Shown: positions 1 through 11,900 of the stretch, one piece after another
How positions within the stretch are numbered: position 1 is the first letter of the stretch
Layout of the letters: each line of letters starts with the position of its first letter
Assembly (NCBI GenBank): GCA_030674185.1
Contig: JAPXFY010000016.1
Coordinates: 50,727,250 to 50,791,249, forward strand
Length of the DNA stretch: 64,000 bases
DNA from: Monoplex corrugatus
Taxonomy: Eukaryota; Mollusca; Gastropoda; Littorinimorpha; Ranellidae
Direction of reading: 5' to 3'
Notes under the pieces: model-generated
Seen by the model: the letters and a program-made list of their open reading frames with translations, nothing else
Databases searched by the model: none
Told to the model about the DNA's origin: nothing
Program-made: the position numbers and the translations under genes

Positions 1-211
1 AGGGGCAGATTTCTTTGCCGGGAGTGCTTTGGAGGGTGGTGGAGGTGCCTTTTTAGCTGGCGTGGGTAGGGCATCCTCATTAGGAGGTGCAGATCCAGCT
101 GGAGTGGGTGGTGACATCTGCTGTGCATCTGAAGCAGATGGAGTGGCAGCTTGACCTGTCACTGCTGATTTTGATGTGGACTCCTTGTACATTTTGTTGT
201 TCCTTTTTCAC
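1..211 (-). CDS. First coding exon of an unidentified Pro/Ala/Lys-rich protein (runs off the left edge)
   Basis: On the minus strand a 3' splice site (TATGTTTCAG, AG at 213-212) opens an exon at 211. The first ATG is at 192-190 and the frame stays open to base 1, giving 64 residues. The protein begins MYKESTSKSAVTGQ and becomes a disordered Pro/Ala/Ser/Lys-rich stretch with motifs such as TPAKKAPPPPSKALPAKK. There is no recognisable domain, so the product cannot be named. Such N-terminal extensions occur in muscle, cytoskeletal and adaptor proteins, but that is not evidence here. About 19 nt of 5' UTR precede the ATG within the exon, so the transcription start must lie upstream, to the right, in an exon I could not find. 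The polypyrimidine tract is weak. Confidence 0.5.
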
Positions 212-1825
212 CTGAAACATATTACGGTACCATTTTTGCAATAAGCTTCACTCATTTTAAAATGCTTGTGATAACTATATGACACAAACATTCAATCATA
301 TGCTAGCAAAATGTCACTTGTTTCAAACTGTCAGTGTTTATACGAACACCTCAATGTACAGTAAGAAGAGGATAAAGCACCAAGTGTTTAATGATGTAAC
401 TTTACACACTTTTAATTCTCCTACATCAAGTACTTAGGGATGAAAGGTAGGTGACAAATTATACAGTGATCTGGAATTGTTAATGTTGATACTGGTTTTT
501 AAAGTGTGTCTTTGCTTCAGCAGGTAACAGACGTTATCTCGAACAGGAAATTTGTTTCACAGCAATACACAATATTCAATGTCAACTGCGCAATCAAAGT
601 AAACGACCATGATTACACACACACACACACACACACACACGCACGCACGCACGCACGCACTCACGCATACACGCACGCACGCACGCACACACACGCACAC
701 GCACATGCACATATATACAGAACAAAATCCCATCGTAGTGGCCACAAAGGTGTGTAACATAAAAAGATTGTCTATTATTTGGCTGCAACTATACAAATAT
801 ATCCATGCAGGAATTTCGAGCTGCAGGACACATAAAGACATTAAAAGGTAAACCATAAACAACACTCAAATACATAAACCAGTTTAAAAAATGAGTACAG
901 TAAACAGTTATCAATCTGTAAATCTAATAAATTCAAAATAACAGCCCTTACAAATGTGTTCATGGAGCATGGAGAATTCAAAAGCTATTAAGCAAGCTGA
1001 CCACATTCCATCCTATTTATTGTTGTACAGTCTTCCATCTTTCATGGGCATGCATGCTGGATGTTTTCAGTTTCTATAAGCCAGCCATTGACACAACTCA
1101 CTCAATCTTTTATCTTTAACATGTCTATTTGATATTCTACATGAACATACATGTGATGTATTTTTGTGATGCTGCAAATGCAATGAGGTCAATCCTGACA
1201 GCAGCAGATTTCTTGATGGTGTTGTACTAGCAAATGTGATTGTACAGTATGCATGGAACTTCTCCTCTATATCACTGAAAGTTAAAAGATGATGCTGTAT
1301 TGTAAAGCTCAGGATTCCCTTTCAGAAGTTCTTTTCCAAACTGGATGTGCTGAATTGGTGATACTGCACTGGTTAGTACTAGTAGTAGTATTATGTATGC
1401 CAGTATGTACTTATCAGCTGTTTAATTATAAATCTATACCACATTTAGACCATAAGTTATGAATGCATTCGTTTGTGTTTTGGAGTCTTTATTTTTGATT
1501 AGATTGGATTAATTTTTTATCACAACAAATCTTTTCCACACAAAATGTGAGCTGCTTTCCTTAGGGAAAGTGTCACGCTATAGTATGATGCCACCAATCA
1601 GTTTCCATCTTTTTCTTTTTTCCTGCATGCATGCATTTATGTTTAACCAAGAAAGCTGCCTATTCTACAGGATTTTGTCTGAAACAATTCAGTTGCAGAT
1701 GAGGGATCTTTCTAATGCACACTGAGTGCTACATGAACATGGAGACCTCATTCATTGTTGTTTTTGCTGTTGTTGTTGTTGTTGCTTTAGTTCTGATTTT
1801 CTGAAATACGTGTATACATCTTGTT
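212..1825. other. Non-coding stretch, probably 5' intron of the left-edge gene
   Basis: Apart from the CA-type microsatellite at 612-705, I see no exon, RNA gene or clear transposon. Short open frames here are translations of the microsatellite or of AT-rich DNA. Confidence 0.5.
612..705. repeat. (CA)n/(CGCA)n compound microsatellite
   Basis: Alternating CA dinucleotides are interrupted by CGCA units. The open frames on both strands here (poly-His/Thr, poly-Val/Cys) are repeat artefacts. Confidence 0.95.
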
Positions 1826-2862
1826 TTGCCCACACTGTGCAGATGGTATCTTGTGACAACAAAGGAAGAGAGAATAATTGGCACCAACTGGATCACTGCT
1901 GGAAACCCGCAACAGACCATGAATACAGAACAATGCCCATTTCAGTTTGTCAGGAAACTATTTGAGTTTGTTGGGAAACTATTCCAGAAACCAAAATCTG
2001 GGACACTCAAAATGGACAAAGATACTCTGGAACATTGTCTCTTGAAAACATATTCCAATCTTCCAAGCAAGGCACCACTTAAAATCCAGGGTCTGGACTG
2101 GCCTGCTATGCCAGGTAAGATGTTTACTGACAAACCACCAACAATGGATAAACAAAGTAGTTAAAAAAAGCATGAGCCAAATTATCACCTGGGCCAAACG
2201 AACACCTTACCTGCTAAATATGTCTTATTGTCTTTGAGTGAATCCACAAACAGACAGGATCAGCACAGAGGAACTTGAAGATCAGCAAACCAATGTATGA
2301 CAGCTGAAAAAGTGTACATTCTAAAAGTAAATACCTCAAAACAAAATGAGTACTTCAGTGTATCAATCCATAAAGGAGGCATCCAGGGAGTCTTTGGCTG
2401 TGTAGAGCATGCCACAGTGATTTGTGAAGTAATCCAAAGAGCTAAAGCAGAAAAAATGGGCCTCTATAAGGTGTGACTTCATCTGACAAATGCATACAAA
2501 TCAGTCCCACAAAAGATTATTCAAATGGCTCTTGAGGTGCATCAAGTCCCAGAAAACATCCAAGAAATGCTGAAGATATGTTTTCATGGCTTCTCAATGT
2601 GGTTCTCCTCAAAGGAATACAAAATGGAAAGTACCTGAAACAGTAACATTTACCACAGCCAACAAGCCATTTTAACAGTGACTGGAGAACCAGTCAAAAG
2701 ACTTGGAAGGTGGAATGATGACTCCCTGGAAGATACAAATAAAAAAACAAGCAAAATGCAGAAGAAAGCCTGTAAGTACTGGACAGTGTGGCCTGCTTGG
2801 CAAATACAAAGTCTAGTCCTTGCAGTTCATGCTGATTCTAAAGCTCTTCTGGTCATTACATA
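1826..2862 (+). mobile_element. Decayed non-LTR retrotransposon reverse transcriptase fragment
   Basis: The translated pieces lie in more than one frame. Around 2365-2570 they read like an RT palm: KGGIQGVFGCVEHATVI, then a stop (TGA at 2474) where Trp is expected, then LHLTNAYKSVPQKIIQMAL. Motif A is therefore a (D/H)LTNAY form instead of the DFSKAF of the other LINEs in this window. Farther on (2678-2750) GEPVKRLGRWNDDSLEDTNKK matches the post-palm part of the same RT type. Stops and frameshifts make it a pseudogene. No 5' endonuclease domain, tail or target-site duplication is visible. The family identification comes from remembered motif patterns. Confidence 0.6.
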
Positions 2863-3960
2863 ACTCTTATTGTCCGGCAAGCCGACTCTGTCAGCTTTCC
2901 GTCCAACCTGTTTGGACGGCGAGCCAACTCAGTCGGCTTTTTCAGTTACCAGACATCTAGTTTGCAACAGTCACTACTTTTCCAACATCAGCCAGCTTTA
3001 CAGCTTGCTTTACGGCAATAGATACTTCCACTTTCATTTCACGTTTTTCTGTGCTGGTGAAGCAGTTTGAAGTTGGGTTTTTTTTGTGTTTTTTTTGTGC
3101 ATCTTGTGCTGTGTTTTGATTTGTCGTGGCATCAGGTGGGCGGCGTCTTACAAGACTGATTGCTGAACAGGCGATAAAATTGTTTCAAGAAACACTGGAC
3201 GATAGTAATAGCAATAACATCATCAGTAACAGTGATCAGAGTTTTCTGAAACTCAAATGATGAGTTGGTTTCTTTGGATGGTGGTGGCACTTCAGCAGGG
3301 CCTTCTTCAAAGAAATGATAACTTTCTGAAACTCACCTGACATCATATGATCAATGAAAAAGTCCAAAATTGAGCACACACTTTCTTTTAGTGGTTTTCA
3401 CTTATTTTTGCATCAAATTTGATTCTACACTACAAAATTTGCAGCCACTATACAAAAGAAAACTTACGAACAAGTTGTGACATGTGTAACTGCTAAAGTA
3501 TCTGGTTTTTGTCATTATCGGGGGTGTGACCTGAAGTCAATTAGAGGTGAAAAGCATCAAAATAAAGCAACAGTGACACTTTTGTGGTGGTGAACTTGTT
3601 GCTAGGATGTCAAGGAACATCTTCTTTTCTTTGAGTTTGGATGTACAAGTATTACCTGGTCACCTATAGTGCTGTGACTATCAACCATAGAAGTTCATTA
3701 GAACTGTTTTTCGTCTGTGTTGTAAAATGTGTGTCTATAATTAGCTCTTTTAATTATCTTAATATGACAATAGTATCAACGTAACTTTATTCACAAGATG
3801 CACAAGTTTATTTTGAACATGGGCATACTAAATTGTTTGCTGTTGTTTGCTGTAGGTTGATACAAAAAAAGTTATCATTTTACTGAACTGACCCCCTCTT
3901 TGACAATTCGCATAGTGCAAAGCCTTCAGCCAGAATTAAAACCCCTAATGGACAATAAGA
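2863..3960. other. Non-coding stretch
   Basis: Near 2873-2940 the motif CCGGCAAGCCGACT...CGGCGAGCCAACTCAGTCGGC shows short inverted GCCGACT-type repeats, possibly a transposon edge. Otherwise I see nothing: no exon-like open frame and no recognisable repeat. Confidence 0.4.
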
Positions 3961-4965
3961 GTGAAACATGATACCAACACAAACAGAGAGGAATTGACTG
4001 AGGTCAAAATGAACAACAGCACAAGGAAATGGCATGGTGTCCATTTGATCTCAGTGATGACAGACCTCTGCTATCATCAGGCAAAGCTGAAGCTATCCCT
4101 AAAATCCATCATAGATGAGTACAGGGTGGGAAAGGTTGGGAAAGATCAAGTTCTTAGTGACAACAAGAGCAAGGCTCGCATCCTACTTAATCAATTCAAA
4201 TCCGTTTTCACAAAAAACTCTGACGCTCCCATCCCTCCGATCAGGAAAAGATGCAACGAAGACATTCCCCCCATCACCATCAACAGTACAGAAGGAGTCT
4301 GCAAACTACTCAGACAGCTACAACCCCATAAAGCCTCTGGACCAGACCAAATTCCCAACCTCATCCTGAAAGAATGTGCCAAACACCTTGCCCCTGCTAT
4401 TTCAACTATGTTCCAGCTTTCCCTTAATACAGGAGACCTCCCGTCCGACTAGCTGAGTGCAAATTTCACCTGTGTATACAAGAAGCGGGATAAGCACTCA
4501 GCAGAAAACTACAGGCCTATCCCTCTCACATCTGTCACTTGCAAACTTCTTGAACACATCATCTGCCGCCACATCCCTATCCACTCTGAGAAACACAACA
4601 CCCTGACTACTCTCAACCATGGCTTCCACAATAGATTCTCTTGTGAGACCCAACTCCTTCTGACCACACATGACATCCTGAATTCTTTCGATCAGAAACA
4701 CCAAGTGGATGTCACCATTTTAGATTTTTCTAAAGCATTCGACACCGTCCCCAACAAACGTCTCCTTCACAAGCTGCACAAGTATGGAATCAGAGGTCCC
4801 CTCCACACTTGGTTATCAAACTTCCTCCAGCGCAGGAAGATGGCCGTCTTGATAAGAGGGCCTCACATCCGAAGAGACCCCGGTGGATTCTGGAGTACCT
4901 CAAGGAACAGAGTTGGGCCTGCTCCTCTTCCTGTGCCACAAATTCAGAGGGGAAAACAAAGAGAA
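3961..4965 (+). mobile_element. Truncated LINE (CR1/jockey-type) reverse transcriptase pseudogene
   Basis: The first frame (3961-4452) ends in KASGPDQIPNLILKECAKHL and LSLNTGDLPSD, followed by a TAG at 4450 where Trp is usual. The frame continues with YKKRDKHSAENYRPIPLTS (RT motif 1-2), NHGFHNRFSCETQLL and VDVTILDFSKAFDTVPNKRL (motif A, catalytic Asp) near 4700-4760. The next motif, GVPQGTELGLLLF (about 4890), is in another frame, and the sequence stops before the YADD box. The palm is therefore incomplete, with at least one stop and one frameshift. Its 3' side abuts the palindromic TTAA repeat. This is a dead, 5'- and 3'-truncated copy. Confidence 0.8.
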
Positions 4966-5034
4966 ACATGGCAATGCAAGAGTTAAGAAAGAAGGGGATG
5001 CCAAAAGAATCCAGAAGCCAGTCCAGCATGACCA

Positions 5035-5187
5035 ACAAGGGCATCCTGCATTGTCAACCATGCTAGCAAAGCAAAAACTTAACTGTTTGATTCCCTCATC
5101 CTATCCATCAGCTTCCTGCATGGATAAGGGAGTCAAAGGGTTAAGTTTTTGCAACTGGTGGATAGGGTGCGAAAGTCAAAGGGTTAA
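5035..5187. mobile_element. Nested palindromic TTAA repeat (MITE), copy 1
   Basis: TTAA at 5079 and 5141 bound an inner, partly deleted hairpin (TTGATTCCCTCATCCTATCC / GGATAAGGGAGTCAAAGGG). An outer right arm ends GTCAAAGGG-TTAA at 5184-5187. The left outer arm contains CTAGCAAAGCAAAAAC-TTAA. The same modular layout recurs at 20.4, 61.1 and 62.4 kb. Confidence 0.7.
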
Positions 5188-6185
5188 TGAATACAATTAC
5201 TGACGAATATTATTACTATAGACTTTACATATCTCCATTATTAATCAACGCATTACCATATTTTATTTGAATGGATGAAGTGTTTATGTCAGAGCCCGGT
5301 CAGTTTTGCAGGACTGGATACGTACCGTAACTTAGACTTTACAATTCTACCGATTTATCCATGCCCATGGCCATGGGCCTACACATGCGGCATGTGGCGT
5401 GCACACGAGTACAATCAAATCAAATCAAACTGTGTTATTTATATCCCAGTCAACTTGTTAGGCCAAATCTGTTGTTGTGCCTGTGAATACGATCAAATTA
5501 GTCAGGTTCTAATTCAGTGACTGCCACACCCTGATTCGGCTCGAAAGAGTTCAAACTCAAAGGCAGAAGCCTGGTCCCTCAAGACGAAACTACCTCAGTA
5601 CCTGCGACAGAATGATGACCGATACCATTACACGAGGATGCAAAAGCCTTCCACTGGCCTGTCAGTTCATGATACAGATGCAAGGCACACACTTTATGAA
5701 GGCATGCACACGCTCCCAACATTTGTTTGTACGGTAGCCATGCACAAGCATGAAACCGGAAACGCATCGGACGATAGCACTCGCCTTTGCATAAAACACA
5801 GTGGTCTCTACATGTGTAGTTTTAATATGATCACACGAATCGGCCATAGACTGTTTATTTTCGCACGAATAATGATATATCAATGCAAGATACTTGTGTT
5901 TGTATGTCGTAATAATGGGTCTTTCCGGATTTGTTTGTGCATCCTTTGACCAATCAACTTAGAGCAACATTAGTAGCGGGCGAATTTGTGAGGCTAGCCT
6001 ATCAGTATCACGATTTTACGTTACACATTTTATGAACACCCCAAAATCACACTTGAAAAAGCCAAATAAGGTGATTGTGCAGAAATCCAAAGACCATGGC
6101 AAACAAAGTGACCTTGAAATCCTTCACTTGGCAAAGCACTTGACTCCGTGGCCCGTCTTACAGCATGTCAATAGTGTCATTGCTG
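5188..6185. other. Non-coding stretch
   Basis: No exon, RNA gene or recognisable transposon is seen. The short frames at 5275-5949 have no family signature. Confidence 0.4.
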
Positions 6186-6467
6186 TTGTAATAATAATAG
6201 TAATAATAATAATAATGTTTATTTGAATAGTGCATATTCCATATAAAAACATGCTCACCAGCGCTTTGTATTTCGCAAAAAGGGCAAATGGTGATAAAAA
6301 TGTTCACAATTACATGCACTATGAGAAAACAACAAACATAAAAGCTACACAAGTAAGAAGACAAATAAGAAACCACAAAATATTAGAGTTTAAACACTGA
6401 CTTACGTCAAAACAAAACCAACAGATTGTTCATATGAATAAAGAGGCATACTGTGTTTATATATTCA

Positions 6468-6634
6468 TGCGTGTGTGTGTATGTATGTGTGTGCGTGCGT
6501 GTATGTGTGTGTACGGTGTGTGTGTGTGTGCGTGCGTTGCTGTGCGTGTGTGTGCATGGTGTGAAGAATGTGCGTGTTTGTGTGCGTGCGTATGCTATGT
6601 TTGCATGTGTGTGAGTGTGTGTTTGAGTATGCAA
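6468..6634. repeat. (TG)n microsatellite, imperfect
   Basis: Runs of GTGTGT with CGTGCG interruptions. Open frames on both strands here are repeat artefacts. Confidence 0.95.
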
Positions 6635-6892
6635 TAGTTGTACATAAAATTATAATCAATATTATGATTGACAATAAAACACATCACAGAAAAATTCTAA
6701 TCCTTATACAGAAAAAAAACATAACTTCAGTATTACAGCATTAGCACCTTGACAATCAAAATAACCTCACAGACTATAATCTATTCGCATATCATATATC
6801 ACAATTTACATATGAAAAAGTTTAAGAAATTTCTATTAGTCCCTTTCCCACTCAATTTCTACCCCCCTCAGCTATACACAAACATACAGTAA

Positions 6893-6930
6893 TACACACA
6901 CATGCTCACTCATGCACACAGCTCATGCAC

Positions 6931-6967
<37 letters not shown>

Positions 6968-6989
6968 CACGCACACACACACACATGCA
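6893..6989. repeat. (CA)n microsatellite, imperfect
   Basis: ACACAC runs with ATGCAC interruptions. Confidence 0.95.
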
Positions 6990-7299
6990 CGAACCATCAC
7001 ACCTCACTTTATAGGCCCTGATAGAAAATACTATTATACAGGCAGGAGAAATTAGTCTGATGACAGACTTGCAAATTTACTCTTCGGGTTAGATGAGTTT
7101 GAAAGAGGTGGGTTTTCAGATGCTGTTTGAAGGTTGAGAAACACTTAGTTTTTCTGAGAGACAATGGTAGAGAGTTCCATACATTTGGGCCAAAGATACA
7201 GAAAGACATTTTACCAAAGGTGTCTAGAGAGAAGCAACAGTGAGGTGTCAGAAGAGCATAGCGTTTGAGAAGGTTTGTAATTCTGCAGGAAATTGGCAA

Positions 7300-8739
7300 G
7301 ATAGGATGGCATGTTCAATACTATGCATGCATAGAAATAAAAACGAAATGTATTCATTAATTAATCAAAAACTTCAAACTGAAACGAAAATACTGATCCA
7401 TTAAAGCTGACCAGTGATGTGAATGCTTTGATGTTGGTGGGTAATGAATGATGGCTCCATCTGTCTCATTACACAATGGATATGCCTGGTTGTAAAACAA
7501 CATCAGTTGTGGCTCAAAGAACAAGCTGATTCTTGAGTGGCAGTCTGTGGCACAGCCACCACATGTGAAGGCTTAGCGGTTGCTGGCTGACTACAGTCAA
7601 ATTTGTTTCTCGTCTGTAATGGTGATGCATGCACTTACACCTTGCTGCCAACAGCAGTTTGTAGCTGTTACTTCCCAAGTATCCACACTGACATCAATGG
7701 ACTTCATAACACTTTCGCAGACATACTTGTATTGTACAGTAAATGCCCTATTGGCTGGGATCCTGCAGTGAGCTCTCTGTTCAGGATGTTTTTAGGAATG
7801 TGGCCATCTTTGCATGCAGCAGATATGATGGCCAAGCTAGCAATGTTGTTGTTGTGTAAAGAGGTGTACATGCTTGGCATGGTGGACTAGTCGTGGATGT
7901 CCTTGTTTGGCAATGTGGTCCTTCCAGAAAATGCCAGGGAACTCACAAGCACCAAAAAAAAAAAAAAAAAAAGGGGGGGGGGGGACTATTGACGGGATGC
8001 TCTTGGCACACATATGTTGTCCTGCTGTTGCTGTCATAGAAAAAGGCACTCAGTATGCAGTCTGTACGATCCAGCCCTGGTCATGGCACTGGCTACTTTC
8101 CTTACTCACCTGCAGACCTTGGGTCAATGGGCAGGTTGTTGGAGACGGTCGATCCTGAGTACGTGAATTCATTTATTACTGGCAGGATGTGTTTACTGAT
8201 GCTGATGCTATCCTAAGTTTATGTAGAGAAATATTGAAGAACGTGCCCACAGGAAAAAGACTTGCACATCGACCGGTTGCTTAAAATGTAGACCTAAAGA
8301 TGATACAATTATTAAGGGAAAAGACAAAATATTACGTAGACGGGGAAAATACATTAAAGCTAGTGGGAGAAAACAGTAGGACGAAGCAGCAGAGAAGTTT
8401 CAGCCGTTTTCTCCCAATTTTTGTATTTTGTGTTTGTTCGTTTGTAATCTTACATCTACGCTTGACAAAAACCAGTTGGTCGAAAATTTGCGCGTCTTGT
8501 TTGTGTGAATAAAATACGCGTTCTAATTCTTTTTTTCGTTTGCTTGTTTGTTTGTTTGTTTTTTGTTCCTGTTTGCTTGAACGCGGACGGTCACATCTAT
8601 ATTGGAAAACATATGAAAAAACAACTATATTGCTGTTAATGTTTTGCTCTCGGGCAGGAATTGTACACAACTGAAATTAGTATTGTGACTAGATTATCAG
8701 AGTTTTGTCGAACCTCCATGTTTTGCTGTTTCGCAAATT
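7300..8739. other. Intergenic stretch upstream of DAZAP1
   Basis: Contains an A19-G12 homopolymer junction (7954-7984) and GTTT-rich DNA near 8540-8570. No exon or identifiable mobile element is seen. Confidence 0.4.
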
Positions 8740-8914
8740 TTAGGTAAATTGACGGTATTTAAATATTTGCAGTCACGTGCGGGGGCGCTACGAACGTTCA
8801 GTTCCGCTGTCAGTCTTTTCCATAACGCCATTTTGCAACTGGCCGCTTTGTGATAAGCTGCAGAAAGAAGAAATTGAAATTTTACTGTCTAACTAGATAG
8901 AAGAAGAAATCAGC
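8740..8914 (+). promoter_or_regulatory. Probable DAZAP1 promoter and 5' UTR
   Basis: Directly upstream of the start codon the sequence becomes locally GC-rich. It holds an E-box CACGTG (8774-8779), a GGGGGCGC block, a Py-rich CTGTCAGTCTTTTCC and a YY1-type CGCCATTTTG (8826-8835). No TATA box is seen. There is no ATG between the Py-rich tract and the CDS start at 8915. The transcription start is not determined. The arrangement fits a TATA-less housekeeping promoter. Confidence 0.5.
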
Positions 8915-8937
8915 ATGGGCGGAAGAGAAGAACCTGG
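8915..8937 (+). CDS. DAZAP1: DAZAP1 exon 1 (coding part)
   Basis: Encodes MGGREEP plus two bases of a Gly codon. The donor GTAAGA follows at 8938. The ATG context is CAGCATGG. Confidence 0.8.
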
Positions 8938-11900
8938 GTAAGAGTTGTTTTAAATACATATTGCCGTCTATTTGTTACTGTGAATGATGCTTCAGTTTGA
9001 AAATGCCGTCACCACCACGAACACGGATTATTGGCCGGCGGCATGTCGCCGGCTAAAATCCGCTACTCTAACTGGATTAGTTGATATAAATTAAGAATTT
9101 ATATTGTTACTGTTCTCATGCGTCAAACTCTTCGGGTCTTAAAAAAGCCACTATAAGTCATGATAAGATTGGAATTTTCTTGCAATTTTTTGAAGGTCAC
9201 ATTCTGGTTTGAGGGGCCCACAACGTGACGACGACAGAGAGCGAGTAAAATGGACCGAAAATTTGCCTCGTTCAAAGCGCACTAAAATGACCCCGGTAGT
9301 TACGCGAAAAGCGGTATTTTGGCAATTTAGAAAAAGAAAAATTATCGACAAGCCACTTTACACTCGGGTACAGAGTTATAGCCTAGGCCTATAGCGGAAT
9401 AGCCTAGGCGTATGGTTTTAGAAATAAGCCTACTGAAATACTGGTTTCAATAGTCCAAATTGGCAAATAACAAATTGAATAGAAAACGCACCAGTTCGAA
9501 AACAGCACTTTCACTCACAAAATCGTTGTTGCAGGCAAGAATTATTTGTGATTGAAAAAAAGATAGCCTATAGGCCTAGGCCTGATTTTTAAAAGCATTG
9601 CCATGGTCGGATCCTTTTCTGCGTAAGTTATAGGGCCTTTAGAAATTTTTAACTCTTGCATATTATGGCCTCGCTTTGACGGATGCGCCTTTTTTTGTGT
9701 GTCCAAGATTATTTTATTTTTCTGTAGTAACTGAACTGTGGTGTACTGGAGGCAACAGGTAGCCTATGTAGGCCTATAGAAAAGATTCCTCCACACATCT
9801 TGCTTTTTCATTTTCTGCAAGATGACAAACACCACAATCATGCTGGTCCATTCACCTGTAGGCCTATGTGTTCGATAAAGTCTTGCATACTTTTTCTTAA
9901 GATTGATAATTGGGTAGGCTACATGTATTAAGTGCATTTTTGGTTCTAGGGAGGTGAGATATGAGCAACCAATAATAGGTAATTTATGCCTGTTTTTATG
10001 TTTTGGTGTCCTTGGGTATGTTTAAATTTGTAGGCCTCTTCAGGTGTTCTTTTTTAAATCCCCTGTGCGATAAATTTTGGTGGGAGTGGTGAACGCCAGG
10101 GGCATGTTCTTAGATTATGTGACATGAGTCGAGAAATACAGGGGATGTTGAGCTTCTCATCACTGGACCAGTAGTTGTCTTGTCGTGGTAGAATGACAAT
10201 GCCCATCATGATGTTTATGGCAATGTAGTACAGTACAGTCTGATGTCGTTGACTGTCACTGGCTGCCATTTTGGATCCGCTTTTTTCTTCTCCTGCTGTA
10301 TTTGGGTAGCATACAAATAGGTAGTCCCAGCCATTTTTTTCTAATAGTCAGAAATACCTGAAATCACTTTCTAATGAATCAGAATGATATTTTAAGAGTC
10401 CACACAAAATTTCACATGAAAATCTTTATTAGTTTAGGAGTTATTGCATAAAATGTATTTCACAAATTCGCGATATTGCGGAATACGTAATAATGCCACA
10501 TATTCAAATGCATGAAACTACTGATATTCAATGTGACCACAATTTTTTTTACATTTTTTCTTATCTGTGTATAGTAGATTGTAAAATTATAGAAAGGAAA
10601 AGAAAGGAAAATGTTTCCTGTTCACACAGTATGACATCAAACTTAAAAAAAAATAAGCGTTTGACATTGTTGATCAGTCAAGCAAGGGCTAAATCCTTAT
10701 TTTTAGAGGGGTACCATAATGACTAGAATTATCTGGTACCAGTTCTGATACTTACATTCTAGTCTCATACATGCCAGGTATCAGTCTACTTTTTTCCAGG
10801 TCTGTCTATATCAATATAACTGAGAAATTGACACTCAAACAGAGCTCCATATGCATATTTGTGTTTAATCTCACATGTTAACTTTGTTAACATTATTTTC
10901 CGTCAGACTGAAATTTCATATCTTCCTTTCTAGAAGTCGTACAGAAAACTATAACCTATCAAAATGTTTGTCTTGGGGTGAAATGTACAATGAACCAATA
11001 CATAAACAGATATTGTGAAGATTACATTTGGCAGTACCCCTTCAATACAAGAATCATTTCATAATTAATCGATTCATAACATACCGAAAACCAAAATTAT
11101 CAAAAACAAAAACAAAAAAAAGGAATTAAACAGAACTGCACTACATTTTGATAGCTTCCTTGGAGTTATTATCTTCCTTGTCTAATTTGATTTACCTTAT
11201 TTATTTATAATTTGTAAATGACCCTTGCACACTATTCCGTCATGGGGCAGGGATACCCATGAGGTTGAGAGTATCATTAAGAAATTATGGTGATAGATAG
11301 TGTCACAAATTAGTGTCAAATTAGTACAGACCAGACCTACAGATAAAAATTAACAGCACAAATCTTTATACATGTAGATAAATACCTTGTTCTCAGCATG
11401 CAGAGCAGAACTGCACTTTGAACATATGATGCCTCCTCTGAAGCTGGTCAAAGTTTTCTACAGCCCACTTTCTAGCGTTTAGTCCTATAGGCCGCATCTC
11501 CACATCCCACTGTACGATGAAGTGTGCAGGGACATCATGATCCAAGTCCAGTGTAGAAGGCCAAAAAAAAGAATTTCTTGACCCATCCTGCTGCATGAAA
11601 GTGACAGACGCACTAGTCTCATTCTTGACTTCAAGCACCTCTCCAATGAAGCACTGCTGCTCATAGTATACAGCTACAGTTTGACCTTGGCGCTGGAAGG
11701 TGCCAGAGAAGTCAACTTCTGCAAATTCCTCATCAGAATCCAGATTGAGGTCAGGATCACTCTCACTCGTGTGACAGTCGGTGTCAGAAACATCCTCTTC
11801 TGCCTGAAGGTGCCGCTTTTTCCTTGGAGGTTCACTGTCGCAAGTATTCGGGTCAGGAAGGTTAGAGTCATCCAATGTTGGCGCTGCTGAAGACCCAGTG

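Larger units (their letters stand above)
6186..7299 (-). mobile_element. 3' end of a LINE (RT C-terminus, 3' UTR and ATT tail)
   Basis: Read on the minus strand, the frame at 7299-7009 contains FGPNVWNSLPLSLRK and FSTFKQHLKTHLFQTHL. These are the conserved residues at the extreme C-terminus of CR1/jockey-type LINE ORF2 proteins (WNSLP...LK.HLF). About 800 bp of 3' UTR follow, invaded by two microsatellites, and the sequence ends in an (ATT)n tail seen as (AAT)n on the plus strand at 6186-6220. The rest of the LINE is missing, as expected for 5' truncation. The linkage of the RT piece to the tail is inferred from order and orientation. Confidence 0.6.

Noticed and set aside
506..865. Poly-His/Thr and poly-Val/Cys frames
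   Set aside because: Translations of the CA microsatellite; the same applies at 6407-6674 and 15228-15593.
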